Origin: Anaspis maculata
Lineage: Eukaryota > Arthropoda > Insecta > Coleoptera > Scraptiidae
Length of the DNA: 64,000 nt
Direction of reading: 5' to 3'
NCBI GenBank assembly: GCA_949128115.1
Contig: OX421962.1
Location: forward strand, 98,486,836 to 98,550,835
The notes under the pieces were generated by a model. That model was not told the origin of the DNA and did no database searches. It worked only from the letters and a program-made list of their open reading frames with translations. Positions within the stretch are counted from its first letter, which is position 1. Each line of letters opens with the position of its first letter. A program made the translations under genes and the position numbers. Below, one piece after another: positions 47,118 to 56,617 of the stretch.

Positions 47118-48709
47118 CAGGGTGGTCCATCCTAGCGTAATAATTATTATTATTATTATAATTATAATAATTATTAATCTTGGCGGCTTATCGGCTTATC
47201 CCATGGCGGTCTTACCGTTTAAGATAGAGAAAAAGATGCAAAAGAAAAATGGTTTGATGAGACCTATAACCTAAAATTATTTTCAGCTATACAGGATGTC
47301 CCATTTTGAAGGGATTAACAAAACGTCAATTTTTTTAAATGGAACACCCTCAATTTTTTTGCATTTTCATGTTCAACTTTTCCAATTGTCTTATGCCTGT
47401 ATTTTTGTTTTTCAATTGTGTGGCAGTGCTACCAACTAAAAATTGAAAACTAAAACAAATTGCATTTTCACAGTTTTCTTAGAAAAATCGTAGCGGCCTT
47501 GCTTTTCAAAACTAAGAAATGAAACTTGACATGGTGATAGCCAAGTCAAAGGCCAATATTCCAATGTCAAAAAATTGGGATTTCTTGATACAGGGCGTTC
47601 ACAAAAAAGCATCAAACTTCATAATTTTCAAAGTATCATAACTCATTTTTTTCAAATGGCATGCCCCTAATTTTATAACGTTATCTGATAGATTTTTTCA
47701 TCTTCTTTCATTTTCACAAGAGGTACTCTACCCTTAAACTTTATTTTTTTCGAGATAATCGAAAATTTTCACAAAATTTCCTATTTTTCTTGTTTTTTTT
47801 CTAAAATTGAGTTGGCCGTGATGAATGACAGACAAGCCAAATAGTATGCAGCTGTCAGTTAGTCAGTTTGAATACTGTCGAACAAAAAAAATGGCTCCAA
47901 CGCAAAAAGAAAACAAAGTGGGATCCTGGATATCTGGATTATTACCAGAATATCATATCAATTATTTCCTCTCGCGTAAAATCATTTTTCTTTGTTCGAC
48001 AATATTCAGATTGACTAACTGAGAGTTGCGTACTATTTGGCTTGTCTGTTATTCATCACGGCCAACTCAGTTTTTGAAAAAAAAAACAAGAAAAACAGCA
48101 AATTTTGTGGAAATTTCCGATTATTTCGAAAAAAATTAAGGTTAAGGGTAGAGTACTCCTATTAAAAATGAAAGAGGATAAAAAAAAGCTATCAGATAAC
48201 GTTATAAAATTAGGGGCATACTATTTGAAAAAAATGAGTTGATACTTTGAAAATTATGAAGTTTGATGTTTTTTTGTGAACGCCCTCTATCAAGAAATCC
48301 CAATTTTTTGACATTTGGATATTGTTCTTTGACTTGACTATCACCATGTCAAGTTTCATATCTTAGTTTTGAAAAGCAAGGCCGCTACGATTTTTCTAAG
48401 AAAACTGTGAAAATGCGATTTTTTTTAGTGTTAAATTTTTAGTTGGTAGCACTGCCACACAATTAAAAAACAAAAATACAGGCATAAGACAGTTGAGAAA
48501 GTTGAACATGAAAATGCAAAAAAATATAGGGTGTTCTATTTGAAAAAATTGACTTTCCGTCAATCCCGTCAACATGGGACATCCTGTATAGCTGAAAATA
48601 ATTTAAGGTTATAGGTCTCATCAAACCATATAACTTATTTTTACATCCTTTTCTCTATCTTGAACGGTAAGACCGCCATGGGATAATTACGCTAGGATGG
48701 ACCACCCTG
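47118..48709. mobile_element. Large foldback element, 1.59 kb, ends CAGGGTGGTCCATCCTAGCG
   Basis: The 20-base end is exactly mirrored at 48690-48709. TA lies outside both ends (47116-47117, 48710-48711). Arms of roughly 750-780 bp pair through GGCGGTCTTACCGTT, CATGTTCAACTT, TAGTTGGTAGCACTG and TTTGACTTGG..., to an axis near 47915. An AT microsatellite (47139-47176) is present only in the left arm. No transposase ORF. Confidence 0.92.
47139..47176. repeat. ATT/ATA microsatellite, itself palindromic
   Basis: TAATAATTATTATTATT followed by ATAATTATAATAATTATTA, just inside the left end of the foldback. The right arm has only TAATTA at the mirrored position, so this expanded after arm duplication. 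Confidence 0.8.
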
Positions 48710-48885
48710 TATAATAAGCTACTACATAAGTTCAAAACTATGACCTCCAAAGAATTTTCTAAACATGTCAAGGATCTGCTGCTGTTCCATTGTTTCTACT
48801 CTGTCGACGAGTAACTATATGTTATGTGATTTGTAATTGTTATCTGTGATATTATGTTACTGTCGAATTAACATTGTTCATGATG

Positions 48886-48888
<3 letters not shown>

Positions 48889-48916
<28 letters not shown>

Positions 48917-48950
48917 TTCATTTATTTATTTATTTATTCATTTATTTATA
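48889..48950. repeat. (TTTA)n microsatellite
   Basis: About 15 TTTA units interrupted by two TTCA units, between the large foldback and the partial element end. Confidence 0.95.
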
Positions 48951-48984
48951 TTGTTTGACGTGTACATCCGACACTTCGCCCAGC

Positions 48985-49073
48985 CGGCGGCGCCCAAAAT
49001 CGAAGGGACTTTATTAGGTGTTGTTCAGGGTACCACCCTCTATACATTTCTGAAAAAATTGGAACCCTATGAT
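48985..49073 (+). mobile_element. Truncated end of the 45674-47086 foldback family
   Basis: GCGCCCAAAATC, GGGACTTTATTAGG, GTTGTTCAGGG, CCACCCTCTA and GAACCCTATGATT match the right end of that foldback (46997-47082) in order and orientation. There is no opposite arm, so it is a partial copy. Confidence 0.7.
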
Positions 49074-49439
49074 TTTATGCGGGATGAAAACCTAATGTTG
49101 ACCGTTGACTCGACAACCTTGACGAAAGCGAATCCTGCTAAATGCTTTTTGTCTAGACGATAAGAAAAACGATTAAATTTCCCGCTGATTACATGGGTTC
49201 TCACCTGTAATTTTAAGACGTTGCGTGCAAGTGGTAACGTAGCCGCTTATGAAACATTTCTTGTAAAAAAAATTATTGAGCGTTATTAGAAGAAAAAAAA
49301 GGCTATCAATCATTAATATTAATTACTCTCTTTTGGTTTCAAGAAAATTAATAATATTGGTCATCAAAGCTTCACGTAGGAAAATACTCTGAAATATTAT
49401 GATTAACGAATGAGCAGTTTCCACATAAGGGAAGGTCGG

Positions 49440-49880
49440 GCAATTAGGTATCCGCATTGCTACAGCTTCATGGAATATGAGGAAAATTGGAAAGATAGAG
49501 AGATACATGTGCTCATACTGCGACGATATGGACGACATACTGCTCACGTTGGGAAACCAAAAGAATAATGCATAGGAGAGCTACCTAGGCAAGAAACCTA
49601 CACCCGAAAACACCATGCCACTCATGCAGGCAAATGAAGTGGAGTAAAAGGCTACGGTAAAAGGCTACGGATAGATTCTTCGCCTATATCATCGGCGAGA
49701 AGGAACAGGACAATAGGCTTAGAGTAAGACCAACAGCTTCCTGAAGATGTTAATTATGTTCACACAATTTCAGGGAGTGGATTGATTATCCAGGTCTGAG
49801 GAGAGGTTTTTAGTGGGTAAGAGGCGTAATGAAGAAAGTCCCACACTATCCCGCTACCATCCAGCCTCCCAGGTGTGATT
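49440..49880 (+). pseudogene. LINE 3' end: C-terminal zinc-knuckle region and 3' UTR (R1/Jockey-like)
   Basis: From 49510 the frame reads CSYCDDMDD, the start of the C-terminal 'CPYC-(n)-D-EH' finger of R1/Jockey-type LINE ORF2. Later LGKKPTPENTMPLMQANEVE (49624-49683, after a TAG) matches the 'LG--LTPENLV-LML-SE--W' segment that follows the finger. The His/Cys half of the finger and the Trp are lost (TAA at the Trp position). Downstream, GGTTTTTAGTGGGTAAGAG...CCACACTATCCC (about 49803-49853) resembles the conserved 3' UTR strings of such LINEs. Opposite orientation to the RT fragment at 42.9 kb, so probably a different copy. Confidence 0.6.
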
Positions 49881-51714
49881 AGATCATTGTCTTCTAGGTA
49901 ACGTGAATGCTGCTTGAATCATAATTTTACTATCACAACTGATTGTTGAAATTACTGATGTTCCGTGTCAGGCTTCCTTAAAAGCTTCACCTAACCTACC
50001 AGTAATGTCGCAAACTCTGAATAATATCGCAGATTTGTGTTCCAAATGGAACCAAAACAATCACAGCAATAATCAACGTCGAAACAAAAAGCGCCCATTG
50101 TCTGCGGCTCGTGAATATAGCCCAGAGGCAGAGGTACTTGAATTATAATTTATTCCAGAAAATAGAAACAGCAAACTTCTTTGTACACAGCGCCAGCAAA
50201 GCCCCGGAATCTCTTCCGCTGATTTCACTTTAATTGAGACTTGGACCTTTGTCGGGTCCTCCTACAACATCTCTCCGGAACATGAAATATGGATGAATAT
50301 GTTACATGAATTTTTGAAAGCCGGCGACCGCTCAAAGGACGACTCGTCGACAGATTTCTTTGGCGGTGGGCATGGCGCGGCGGCGTCGCCATCCAGTCCA
50401 GAGAAGAACACTCATACACGCGAAGAATTTATCCCGCACAGATAAAATTCAAATCTGAGGCGAGCGCACGTATACGGCGAGAAAGGAAAAGAGAAGTTGT
50501 GGTATTCAAAGTATTGCCTGTGTGCTAGAAATGAAGTCCGTTCCTCTTTCACACAGAAGGAGAGAAAGGAAGGGTATCGCCTTATTCTGTCCCGGCGGCG
50601 CGATATTACCTTTTCGCCTTGTGTATGTGTGTTTAAAAATGAACGCGCGCGGTGTGTGTGTATGTGTGTGAGTGTACGGTAATATGGTCTTTTCAGCAGC
50701 AACGCCGCGGGTTCTGGGTTCCAATCCGATCAATTCCCTTGGCGCTCGAAAATTCACTTATTCTCTCCCGAGCTCCGGGAGTTTGCGAAATTCCCAATTA
50801 ATTTAGAAAACTCCGGGGCTCCTTGATTTGAGCGGCTCTGATGCACTCGTGCCAGTTTTAAGTGGAATTTTCAAACTGGGCGGCATTGAAAACTTTGATC
50901 TGCAGAGTCGATTCAATTCGCAGCTAACACTCTCTTCTATTGCTGAATGTGAATTCAGAGGGGATTTAGATGGGATTTGATACAATATTTTATATAAAAC
51001 ATAAGCTGTAGCACTAGCTCTCAACTTAATGATATATATCATAGGTACTGAACAGTTGTAACACTATGAAAGGTTGGTAGTACACCTGATCTAATCCTCT
51101 GTCAGTCGTCTTAATCTCACCCCGGATTTTATCATCAGATGCAAGGTAACTTGGTCTTGACTGTTTTGTTCCTGCAATCGTTCCATACTTATTCAATTTA
51201 GAAATCAGCTGGTGTACTAATTATCACACTAATATTTGAATTGTCCCTGTGAAGTGATGAACCATGATAATACAAATTTTGATGGAACGCATTTTCAGCG
51301 AGTTTTAACAAACTTACTCTAATACTTCGACGCGAGTAAAATATTTCTACATTAGGAACTGACTGTAAGCGCGGCAGGAATTCGGGTTCTCGCGGGTCAA
51401 AGGGGATTCTTGTGTCGTGCTTTGTCGAAGCTAGATGTGTCCCGCGACGTCGTCCTGAAAGATTCTCATTACAGGTGGGTGATTTTTGACTTACTTTCTC
51501 AAGATTTCATCCACATCCCTTTTGGTTTGTTCGCTCAATTTTCAATACGCATGTAGGGCCAAATTATGAATTTGAAATCGCATCTTCCTGTTCGGGCGTC
51601 AATTTTACTTGTTCCGGGAATTCAGAACAGAGAAGAGGACCGAAAAGGGGTTTTCGCGGTTTTTACAGCCTATAGTTTGAAGCGAGGATGAAGGCTCCCT
51701 ACGCGTCTCATGAC
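49881..51714. other. No gene recognised
   Basis: Unassigned. A GT-rich low-complexity patch (GTGTGTGTGTATGTGTGTGAG) lies near 50652-50672. Confidence 0.4.
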
Positions 51715-52096
51715 TCGATGGGTCCTAATAAGACTAGCTTTATTCGCAGAGCCGGATGTGAAGTAACGTTTCTCGCAGGGCATCTTTGTAACTAGCGCTA
51801 TTGAAAAGAGGTCGTTGTAACTGGCGCATCTCAAATGAACGCAAGTGAACTGGCGCAACTTCTATTCGCGTACTTTACAGGACAGGATGATCAAAGTTTC
51901 AAAGGTCTCTAATAAATCAGAAACCACTTGTTATGAAAAGTTAGCGATATTCATTAATATTCAATGAACACCGCTAACTTTTCATAACAAGTAGTTTCTG
52001 ATTTATTAGAGACCTTAGTTACAAAGATGCCCTGCGAGAAACGTTACTTCACATCCGGCTCTGCGAATAAAGCTAGTCTTATTAGGACCCATCGAT
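51715..52096. mobile_element. Foldback element with an insertion in one arm
   Basis: The outer arm CGATGGGTCCTAATAAGACT through GGGCATCTTTGTAACT (51716-51795) is mirrored at 52016-52095. The inner arm GGTCTCTAATAAATCAGAAA through GTTAGCG (about 51904-51950) is mirrored at about 51968-52015. In the right copy outer and inner arms are contiguous; in the left they are separated by about 108 bp unique to that side. Confidence 0.8.
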
Positions 52097-52293
52097 GTAT
52101 TCCACTGATTTTCTGGGATTCCCAAAGGCCCCTTTGGCCCTAGACGTGTGTTAGGTACTAGGTACCTACGCGTTATTTATTCCTCTGGATGATGTCACAG
52201 TGTGTAAGAAATGCAGATCAGCTAAAAATGACACCCGGACGCGGTGAGAACACGGGCACCGTGAAATAGTATATTACATAACGAGATGGAAAG

Positions 52294-52373
52294 TGTCTCA
52301 TTACAGCCAAGGGATTCAATATATTACCGAGGCGTGCCGAGGTAAGATAGAATCCCAAAGGCTGTAATGAGGC
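52294..52373. mobile_element. Hairpin element (cruciform-like), about 80 bp
   Basis: GTCTCATTACAGCCAAGGGA and ATTCAATATATTACC-GAGGC pair with GCC-GAGGTAAGATAGAATCCC and AAAGGCTGTAATGAGGC, with almost no loop. Short flanking arms (TATTACATAACGAG / CCGTGGTATGTATAG) may extend it to about 52262-52400. Confidence 0.65.
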
Positions 52374-52512
52374 TTTACTCCGTGGTATGTATAGGACTTT
52401 ATTCACAATGATCCAGTTTAAATGCAATTAATTGGCTTTATTTGAAGTTTTTCGCGTCAAACGTTTTTATCAGGAAGGCATTTAGATCAGATCACCTCTC
52501 TTCATACGTCAT

Positions 52513-52532
52513 TTTCGGCCCACGGGCCGAAA
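52513..52532. repeat. Perfect 9-bp-arm palindrome
   Basis: TTTCGGCCC and GGGCCGAAA separated by 2 bases. Function unknown; may be part of the adjacent hairpin element. Confidence 0.6.
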
Positions 52533-53439
52533 GTGACATCATTTTCCAGCCTGTAAGTAATCATTCATTTTCCAACTTTTTAAAAGTTAGGAATGTATTG
52601 ATGGCTAACTCATTGTGAATAAAGAATGTAGTTCGTTTACGGGAACTGAGAACATAGGAACGGACTGCAAAAGAGGGATTTTCGATTTTTCGCGAGTTTC
52701 GGCGATGAGTCTGATGAAGAATTTGTTGCATTGTCTCTGTGTTTGAACGGTGGTGATTGCAAACGACCGTGCCGGGACGGTTACAAGAAGGGTTTACAGG
52801 GTTTAACTGCAAGTTAGGTACCTACTTGGCGTAGGCTCGCGGATGGTGACATCATTGACGCCTCGCACGAAGAACCGCAGGCTCTAAAAATAACGTGTAT
52901 GGGATTGTCTTTGTTTCACGTTCGAGCCTAGTGCGTATACGGGATTTACAGGTCCGGGCTAACTATTTATTTTCTATTTGAACATGAATTAGTTACTTTT
53001 TTTTGTCTGAGCCAGTTTACGTAATTATTTTTTATGTCATTTTTGTTGTCTCACAAATTTTGTAAACTTATGAATTTCATGTCAATTTTTTTTGACATAA
53101 CATTAATTTTGTGTGTAATTTGATTGTCATGTAATGACTGTGATTTTTATATATTCTATTTTTGTCTGTGTCATGATTTGATTTCATGTAAATGTCATTG
53201 TCTGCCGTCTTTAATGACTCTCATGTTTTTATGTCATGTTTCTATGCTCGCTGCTATGTTTGTCAGATATTCAATGTGGGTATTTTCCAGGAGCCTACTA
53301 ACCAACCCTATTTTGTCTTGTTTTGGGTTTTTATGCATTGTTGATATGATTTTATCTGCATTGTTGATTTGTTGATTTATCATGCATTGTTTACCGATGT
53401 GTTTTTACATTTGTTCACTGCAGTTTCTGTGATTTTGTT
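52533..53439. other. No gene; becomes T-rich
   Basis: From about 52960 the sequence is T-rich, like 38.1-39.4 kb. Probably the upstream part of the T-rich repeat. Confidence 0.4.
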
Positions 53440-53950
53440 TTACTAATTGCACTTTTACTGAATACCGGAATTTATCTCTGAGTTTTTGTTATTCATTTGT
53501 CACATATGTGAGTGTCTTCTTCTTTGGGCTCAACTCAGGGTTTTCTTTGACTGAGTTCTTCCACTGAGTGCCCTTTTCCGATTCCGTCACTCTCCTCTTT
53601 TTATTTGACTGACAGTATGACATATTTTGATGTGGTGTTTTTAATTGTTATTGTTCATTTTGTTTATTGTGTGTCACATTGCGATTGTGTCAGTACTGTG
53701 TTAGGTGTTTTATTAAAAGAATCTAACTCTTCCGAATTTTGCTGATGATTCCAATGAAAATTAGTTTTGTTTGCTGTTAATTCGTGTTTCAGTTGAACTC
53801 TCAATACATTCCTCATCCTCAAAGTTCCGTTCTCGTCTAGAGTAGAGCCTGCGTGAAACGACAACGTAAGCAAAACGTCGGTAAGATGTCCAAAGTAGAA
53901 GGGAGGGGGGGGGGGGGGGAAGGGGGGTAACGACAATCATAGCCAACGGT
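53440..53950 (+). repeat. T-rich dispersed repeat, copy 2, with a 15-G run
   Basis: Same block order as copies 1 and 3: TTTTCTTTGACTGAGTTCTT, CCACTGAGTGCCC, TTCCGTCACTCTCC, CAGTATGACAT, TGTTCATTTTG, GTGTGTCA, GTCAGT and AGGTGTTTTATTAA. The 3' end shares TTCTCRTCTAGA and ACGACAATCAYAGCCAA with copy 3. A run of 15 G (53905-53919) interrupts the 3' part. Confidence 0.6.
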
Positions 53951-54205
53951 CAAAAAGAGAGGAACAGTTCAAAATATAGATTAGATGTAAATTACAAAAA
54001 TATCATAGAAGTCATACAGCCCTTGGGTTGAAATGTTGATGTCTCTCCTCAAGAACTCGGAGAAGCTAAGATAATAATCAGTGTCGATGCCTTATGAAAG
54101 GGAGGCGTTTCTCTGACGTCCAACCGTCCAACCGTCCGAGCGTGGGACAAGAAAAATAAATAATGTGAGGAGAAGTCTCACACCATCATAGCAACCACCA
54201 TCGGA

Positions 54206-54255
54206 ATCCAGCAGACACGTGTCTCGACCTGTTTGGGTCTCTTCAGTCTCAAAAC
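54206..54255 (-). ncRNA. Hammerhead ribozyme motif, left copy (core-mutated)
   Basis: Minus strand: CUGAAGA (246-240; the seventh core position is free in hammerheads), a perfect 4-bp helix II GACC-CAAACA-GGUC, then GAGA where GAAA is required. Next is ACACGUGU (54222-54215), self-complementary as helix III, then C as the cleavage-site base (54214) and UGCUGGAU. The core A14 is G (54223), and the helix I strand before CUGAAGA no longer pairs well with UGCUGGA. Predicted inactive. Confidence 0.7.
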
Positions 54256-55574
54256 ATTCAAGGCAAAAGCTCGATGATCCAACGGTCCAAGACTTTCCTA
54301 CATGTGCTCTTCGAGAGTACTCATAGGTGAGACACCGGTGCGGCGCCATCTACTAGCGGCTTTCCGCAATGTGTACTCGAGGCAGCAGTGGTCGCGGAAG
54401 CTACACACATCAAAAGAATCTAGGGGACAAGCAAATTCAGACGATTTCTAAAATCATCATAACTTTTGATTGCCGTCAGCGATTTCATGTCTGTTTTCAG
54501 TGCTAGATAGCCCAATCCTTTGTTCTCATGTCTTGATCACGTCAAATACGAACAATGTTTTAAAGTTTCTACAGGGTGATCAATGGAACAGTGTAAAATT
54601 GCCGAAAGTTCAGTACAAGCGCGATTTCCCAAAAACAAATTTTTATGCATTTCAATAGCACAGTTATGAAGACTGGTATTTCAGCTTCAGTAACGTTTTT
54701 GAATTTTGAAAATCGAAGGTGAATTGTCAAAGATATTGATCATTTTGTGCCGCCATGTTGAACTCCCAAGAAGTGATCCGATTTCATTGAAACTTGGATC
54801 ACATTCATGTCTGGTTTCAGTAATTGGAATTTCAAGGTCAAATGTCTTTCTCGGTCACTTCCAAGCCGCCATACTAAACTTTTACGTGAATGATTCGATT
54901 TTAGTGTGTTTCAAGTTTCATTCAAATTAAATCATTTATGTAGAAAGTTCAATATAGCGGCTCGAAAGTGATCGAAAGTGACATTTGACCTTGAAATTCC
55001 AATTACTTGAACCAGACATGAGTGTGTTCCAAGTTTCAATGAAATTGGACCACTTTGTTTTTTCTTGGAAATTCAACACGGCGGCACAAAATGATCAATA
55101 TCTTTGGCAATTCACCTTCGATTTCCAAAATTCAAAAACGTTACTGAAGCTGAAACACCGATCTTCATAACTGTGCTATTGGAATGCATGAAATTTTTTT
55201 TTTGGGAAATCGCGCTCGTACTGAACTTTCGGCTATTTTACACTGCTCCATTGATCACCCTGTAGCAACCTTATGAAACACTGTACGTATTTGACGTGAT
55301 CAAGGCATGAAAACGAAAGATTGGGCAATAGAACACTGAAAACCGATATAAAATCGCTTGCGGAAATCAAAAGTTATGATGATTTTAGAAATCGTCTGAA
55401 TTTGCTTGTCCCCTAGATTCTTTTGATGTGTGTAGTTAACAGCCGACTCATTAACTGCTCTGTCGGAAAGCTGCTAGTAGATGGCGCCGCACGGGTGTCC
55501 ACCTATGAGTATTCTCAGAGAGCACATATGAAAAAGTCTTGGATCGTTGGATCATCGAGCTTCTGCCTTGAATG

Positions 55575-55623
55575 CTTTAGCACTGATGAGACCCAAACAG
55601 GCCGAAACACGTGTTTGCTGGAT
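55575..55623 (+). ncRNA. Type I hammerhead ribozyme motif, right copy (near-intact core)
   Basis: In order: helix I 5' strand UUUAGCA (55576-55582); core CUGAUGA (55583-55589); helix II GACC-CAAACA-GGCC (55590-55603, one A.C mismatch); core GAAA (55604-55607); self-complementary ACACGUGU (55607-55614) as helix III; H17 = U (55615), the predicted cleavage point; helix I 3' strand UGCUGGA (55616-55622). Helix I forms 7 pairs, two of them G.U. All invariant core residues of the family are present. Very short or self-complementary helix III is a known feature of hammerheads in Penelope-like retroelements and is thought to favour dimeric folding. Confidence 0.78.
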
Positions 55624-55989
55624 TTAGATGGTGGTTGCTCGGTCGGTTCGATGGTCTGAGACTTCCCCTCACATTAATTATTAAGCTAAGGTAACTTGAA
55701 GGCAGCCAGCCATCGTTGACAACAATCAAGAATAGAGAACTCACTGACTTCAATGTGGTTGACCTACAAAACCGATTGTATGAAAAAAACACGAAGAGAA
55801 TAATAAGAATTCCAGGTCAATTTGCATTGCGAACAGAAAGAAGACTTGAAATAAGCCAGTCAATTATTATACAGCGTCCAAAAAGCTTGATACAAGTCGG
55901 TAAGGGGTAAAAAATTATCTCAATACATTGTTTTTAAAAGCATTTGTAATCTAGAAACTTGCGAAATTTATTCGTTTTTGGTTCTGGAG

Positions 55990-56164
55990 CTGAGGTTTGC
56001 CAAGGTTCACTTACACACATTGCAGCTGGAATAGCCGTCATTTCTCCCAGAATATTGCTTATGAATTCATCCAGTGCAGTAGAAGCTACAGTGAATACTT
56101 TTTTGTTGAGGAACCCGACAAAAATAAGTTCAAAGGGATTTAGATTGGGACTTCTTGGAGACCA
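55990..56164 (-). pseudogene. Mariner-type transposase C-terminal fragment (minus)
   Basis: Inside a 108-codon minus frame (56260-55937), residues from 33 read WSPRSPNLNPFEL, then FVGFLNKKVF and TALDEFISNI. This is the 'W-PRSPDLNPLDFFLWGYLK-KV' segment around the last catalytic acidic residue of mariner-like DDE transposases, followed by its usual helical tail (LGEMTAIPAAM). The catalytic-position residue in PDLNP-(L/F)-(D/E) is Glu here. Only the last quarter of a transposase (normally about 340-350 residues) is present. Confidence 0.72.
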
Positions 56165-56237
56165 AAACTTGAACTTCCCCATCAGTTTGGAAATCAACTT
56201 TCCGAGTTTCCGGGAAACATCCTTTGAGCTGCGTCTC

Positions 56238-56363
56238 AGTTTAACTCCATTGGACTTCATCTTGTGGGGTTACCTTGAAGAGAAAAAAAAAATACACACC
56301 ACAGCACCTGCTGCAATGCATGATTTGAAAAACACAATTCATGCAGATACAGCCTTCCATACA
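56238..56363 (+). pseudogene. Mariner-type transposase C-terminal fragment (plus)
   Basis: In a plus frame from 55959, residues 94-135 read SLTPLDFILWGYLEEKKKI, then AMHDLKNTIHADTAF. This is the same 'LTPLDFFLWGYLK' block as its minus-strand neighbour but a distinct, diverged copy, and the WPPRSPD lead-in is lost. It starts about 75 bp from the Trp of the minus fragment, pointing away from it. Confidence 0.72.
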
Positions 56364-56544
56364 TAATTTAATATCAAAAAATTAACAATTTTACCAAACT
56401 TCTGGGTCAAGATTTCCTTTGAAAAAAATTTAATGAAATCATTTACTACCCCTTACCAATTGTGTCAGAAGCGACGCGATTTCTTGGACACCTGTGTATA
56501 GGCTTGAATAACCAAAATATTTGAACAGTAGGTAACCAGAGGAA

Positions 56545-56617
56545 GAGCTTGTGGTGTGGTGGTCAGCGCGTTCGACAACCACTCCAGGGGTCGTGGGTTC
56601 GAGTCCCACTGTGGACG
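56545..56617 (+). mobile_element. tRNA-derived SINE head (pol III boxes A and B)
   Basis: Box-A-like TGGTGTGGTGGTCAGCGCG (about 56552-56570). A perfect T-arm follows: GTGGG-TTCGAGT-CCCAC (56593-56609), with box B GGTTCGAGTCCC. The acceptor stem does not pair, so it is a tRNA-derived SINE head, not a tRNA gene. The 168-codon minus frame across it (56465-56971) contains the well-known spurious WDSNPRP translation of such SINEs and should not be taken as a protein. Confidence 0.65.

Larger units (their letters stand above)
54150..55683. mobile_element. Foldback element with outward-facing hammerhead motifs at both ends (Penelope-like signature)
   Basis: Arms of about 740-760 bp pair over the whole length. 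Anchors: GTGAGGAGAAGTCTCA near 54157 is mirrored by TGAGACTTCCCCTCAC near 55660. GGACAAGCAAATTCAGACGA near 54425 is mirrored near 55394. TACAGGGTGATCAATGGA near 54571 is mirrored near 55247-55264. GTGCCGCCATGTTGAA near 54749 is mirrored near 55074. Each arm has a hammerhead motif about 50-60 nt from its outer end, reading outward. Both arms also keep the same open frame across that region (minus 54092-54349; plus 55423-55659), with 37 of 45 aligned residues identical in the stretch starting YEYS. No RT or GIY-YIG domain is present. Confidence 0.85.
55899..56457. mobile_element. Mariner-like element with transposase fragments in both orientations
   Basis: The ends GGTAAGGGGTA (55899-55909) and TACCCCTTACC (56447-56457) are exact inverted repeats. 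The 559 bp between contain two C-terminal transposase fragments, one per strand, head to head (see the two pseudogene entries). This looks like a rearranged IS630/Tc1/mariner-type element in which two copies of the 3' region were joined in inverted orientation. Confidence 0.7.
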
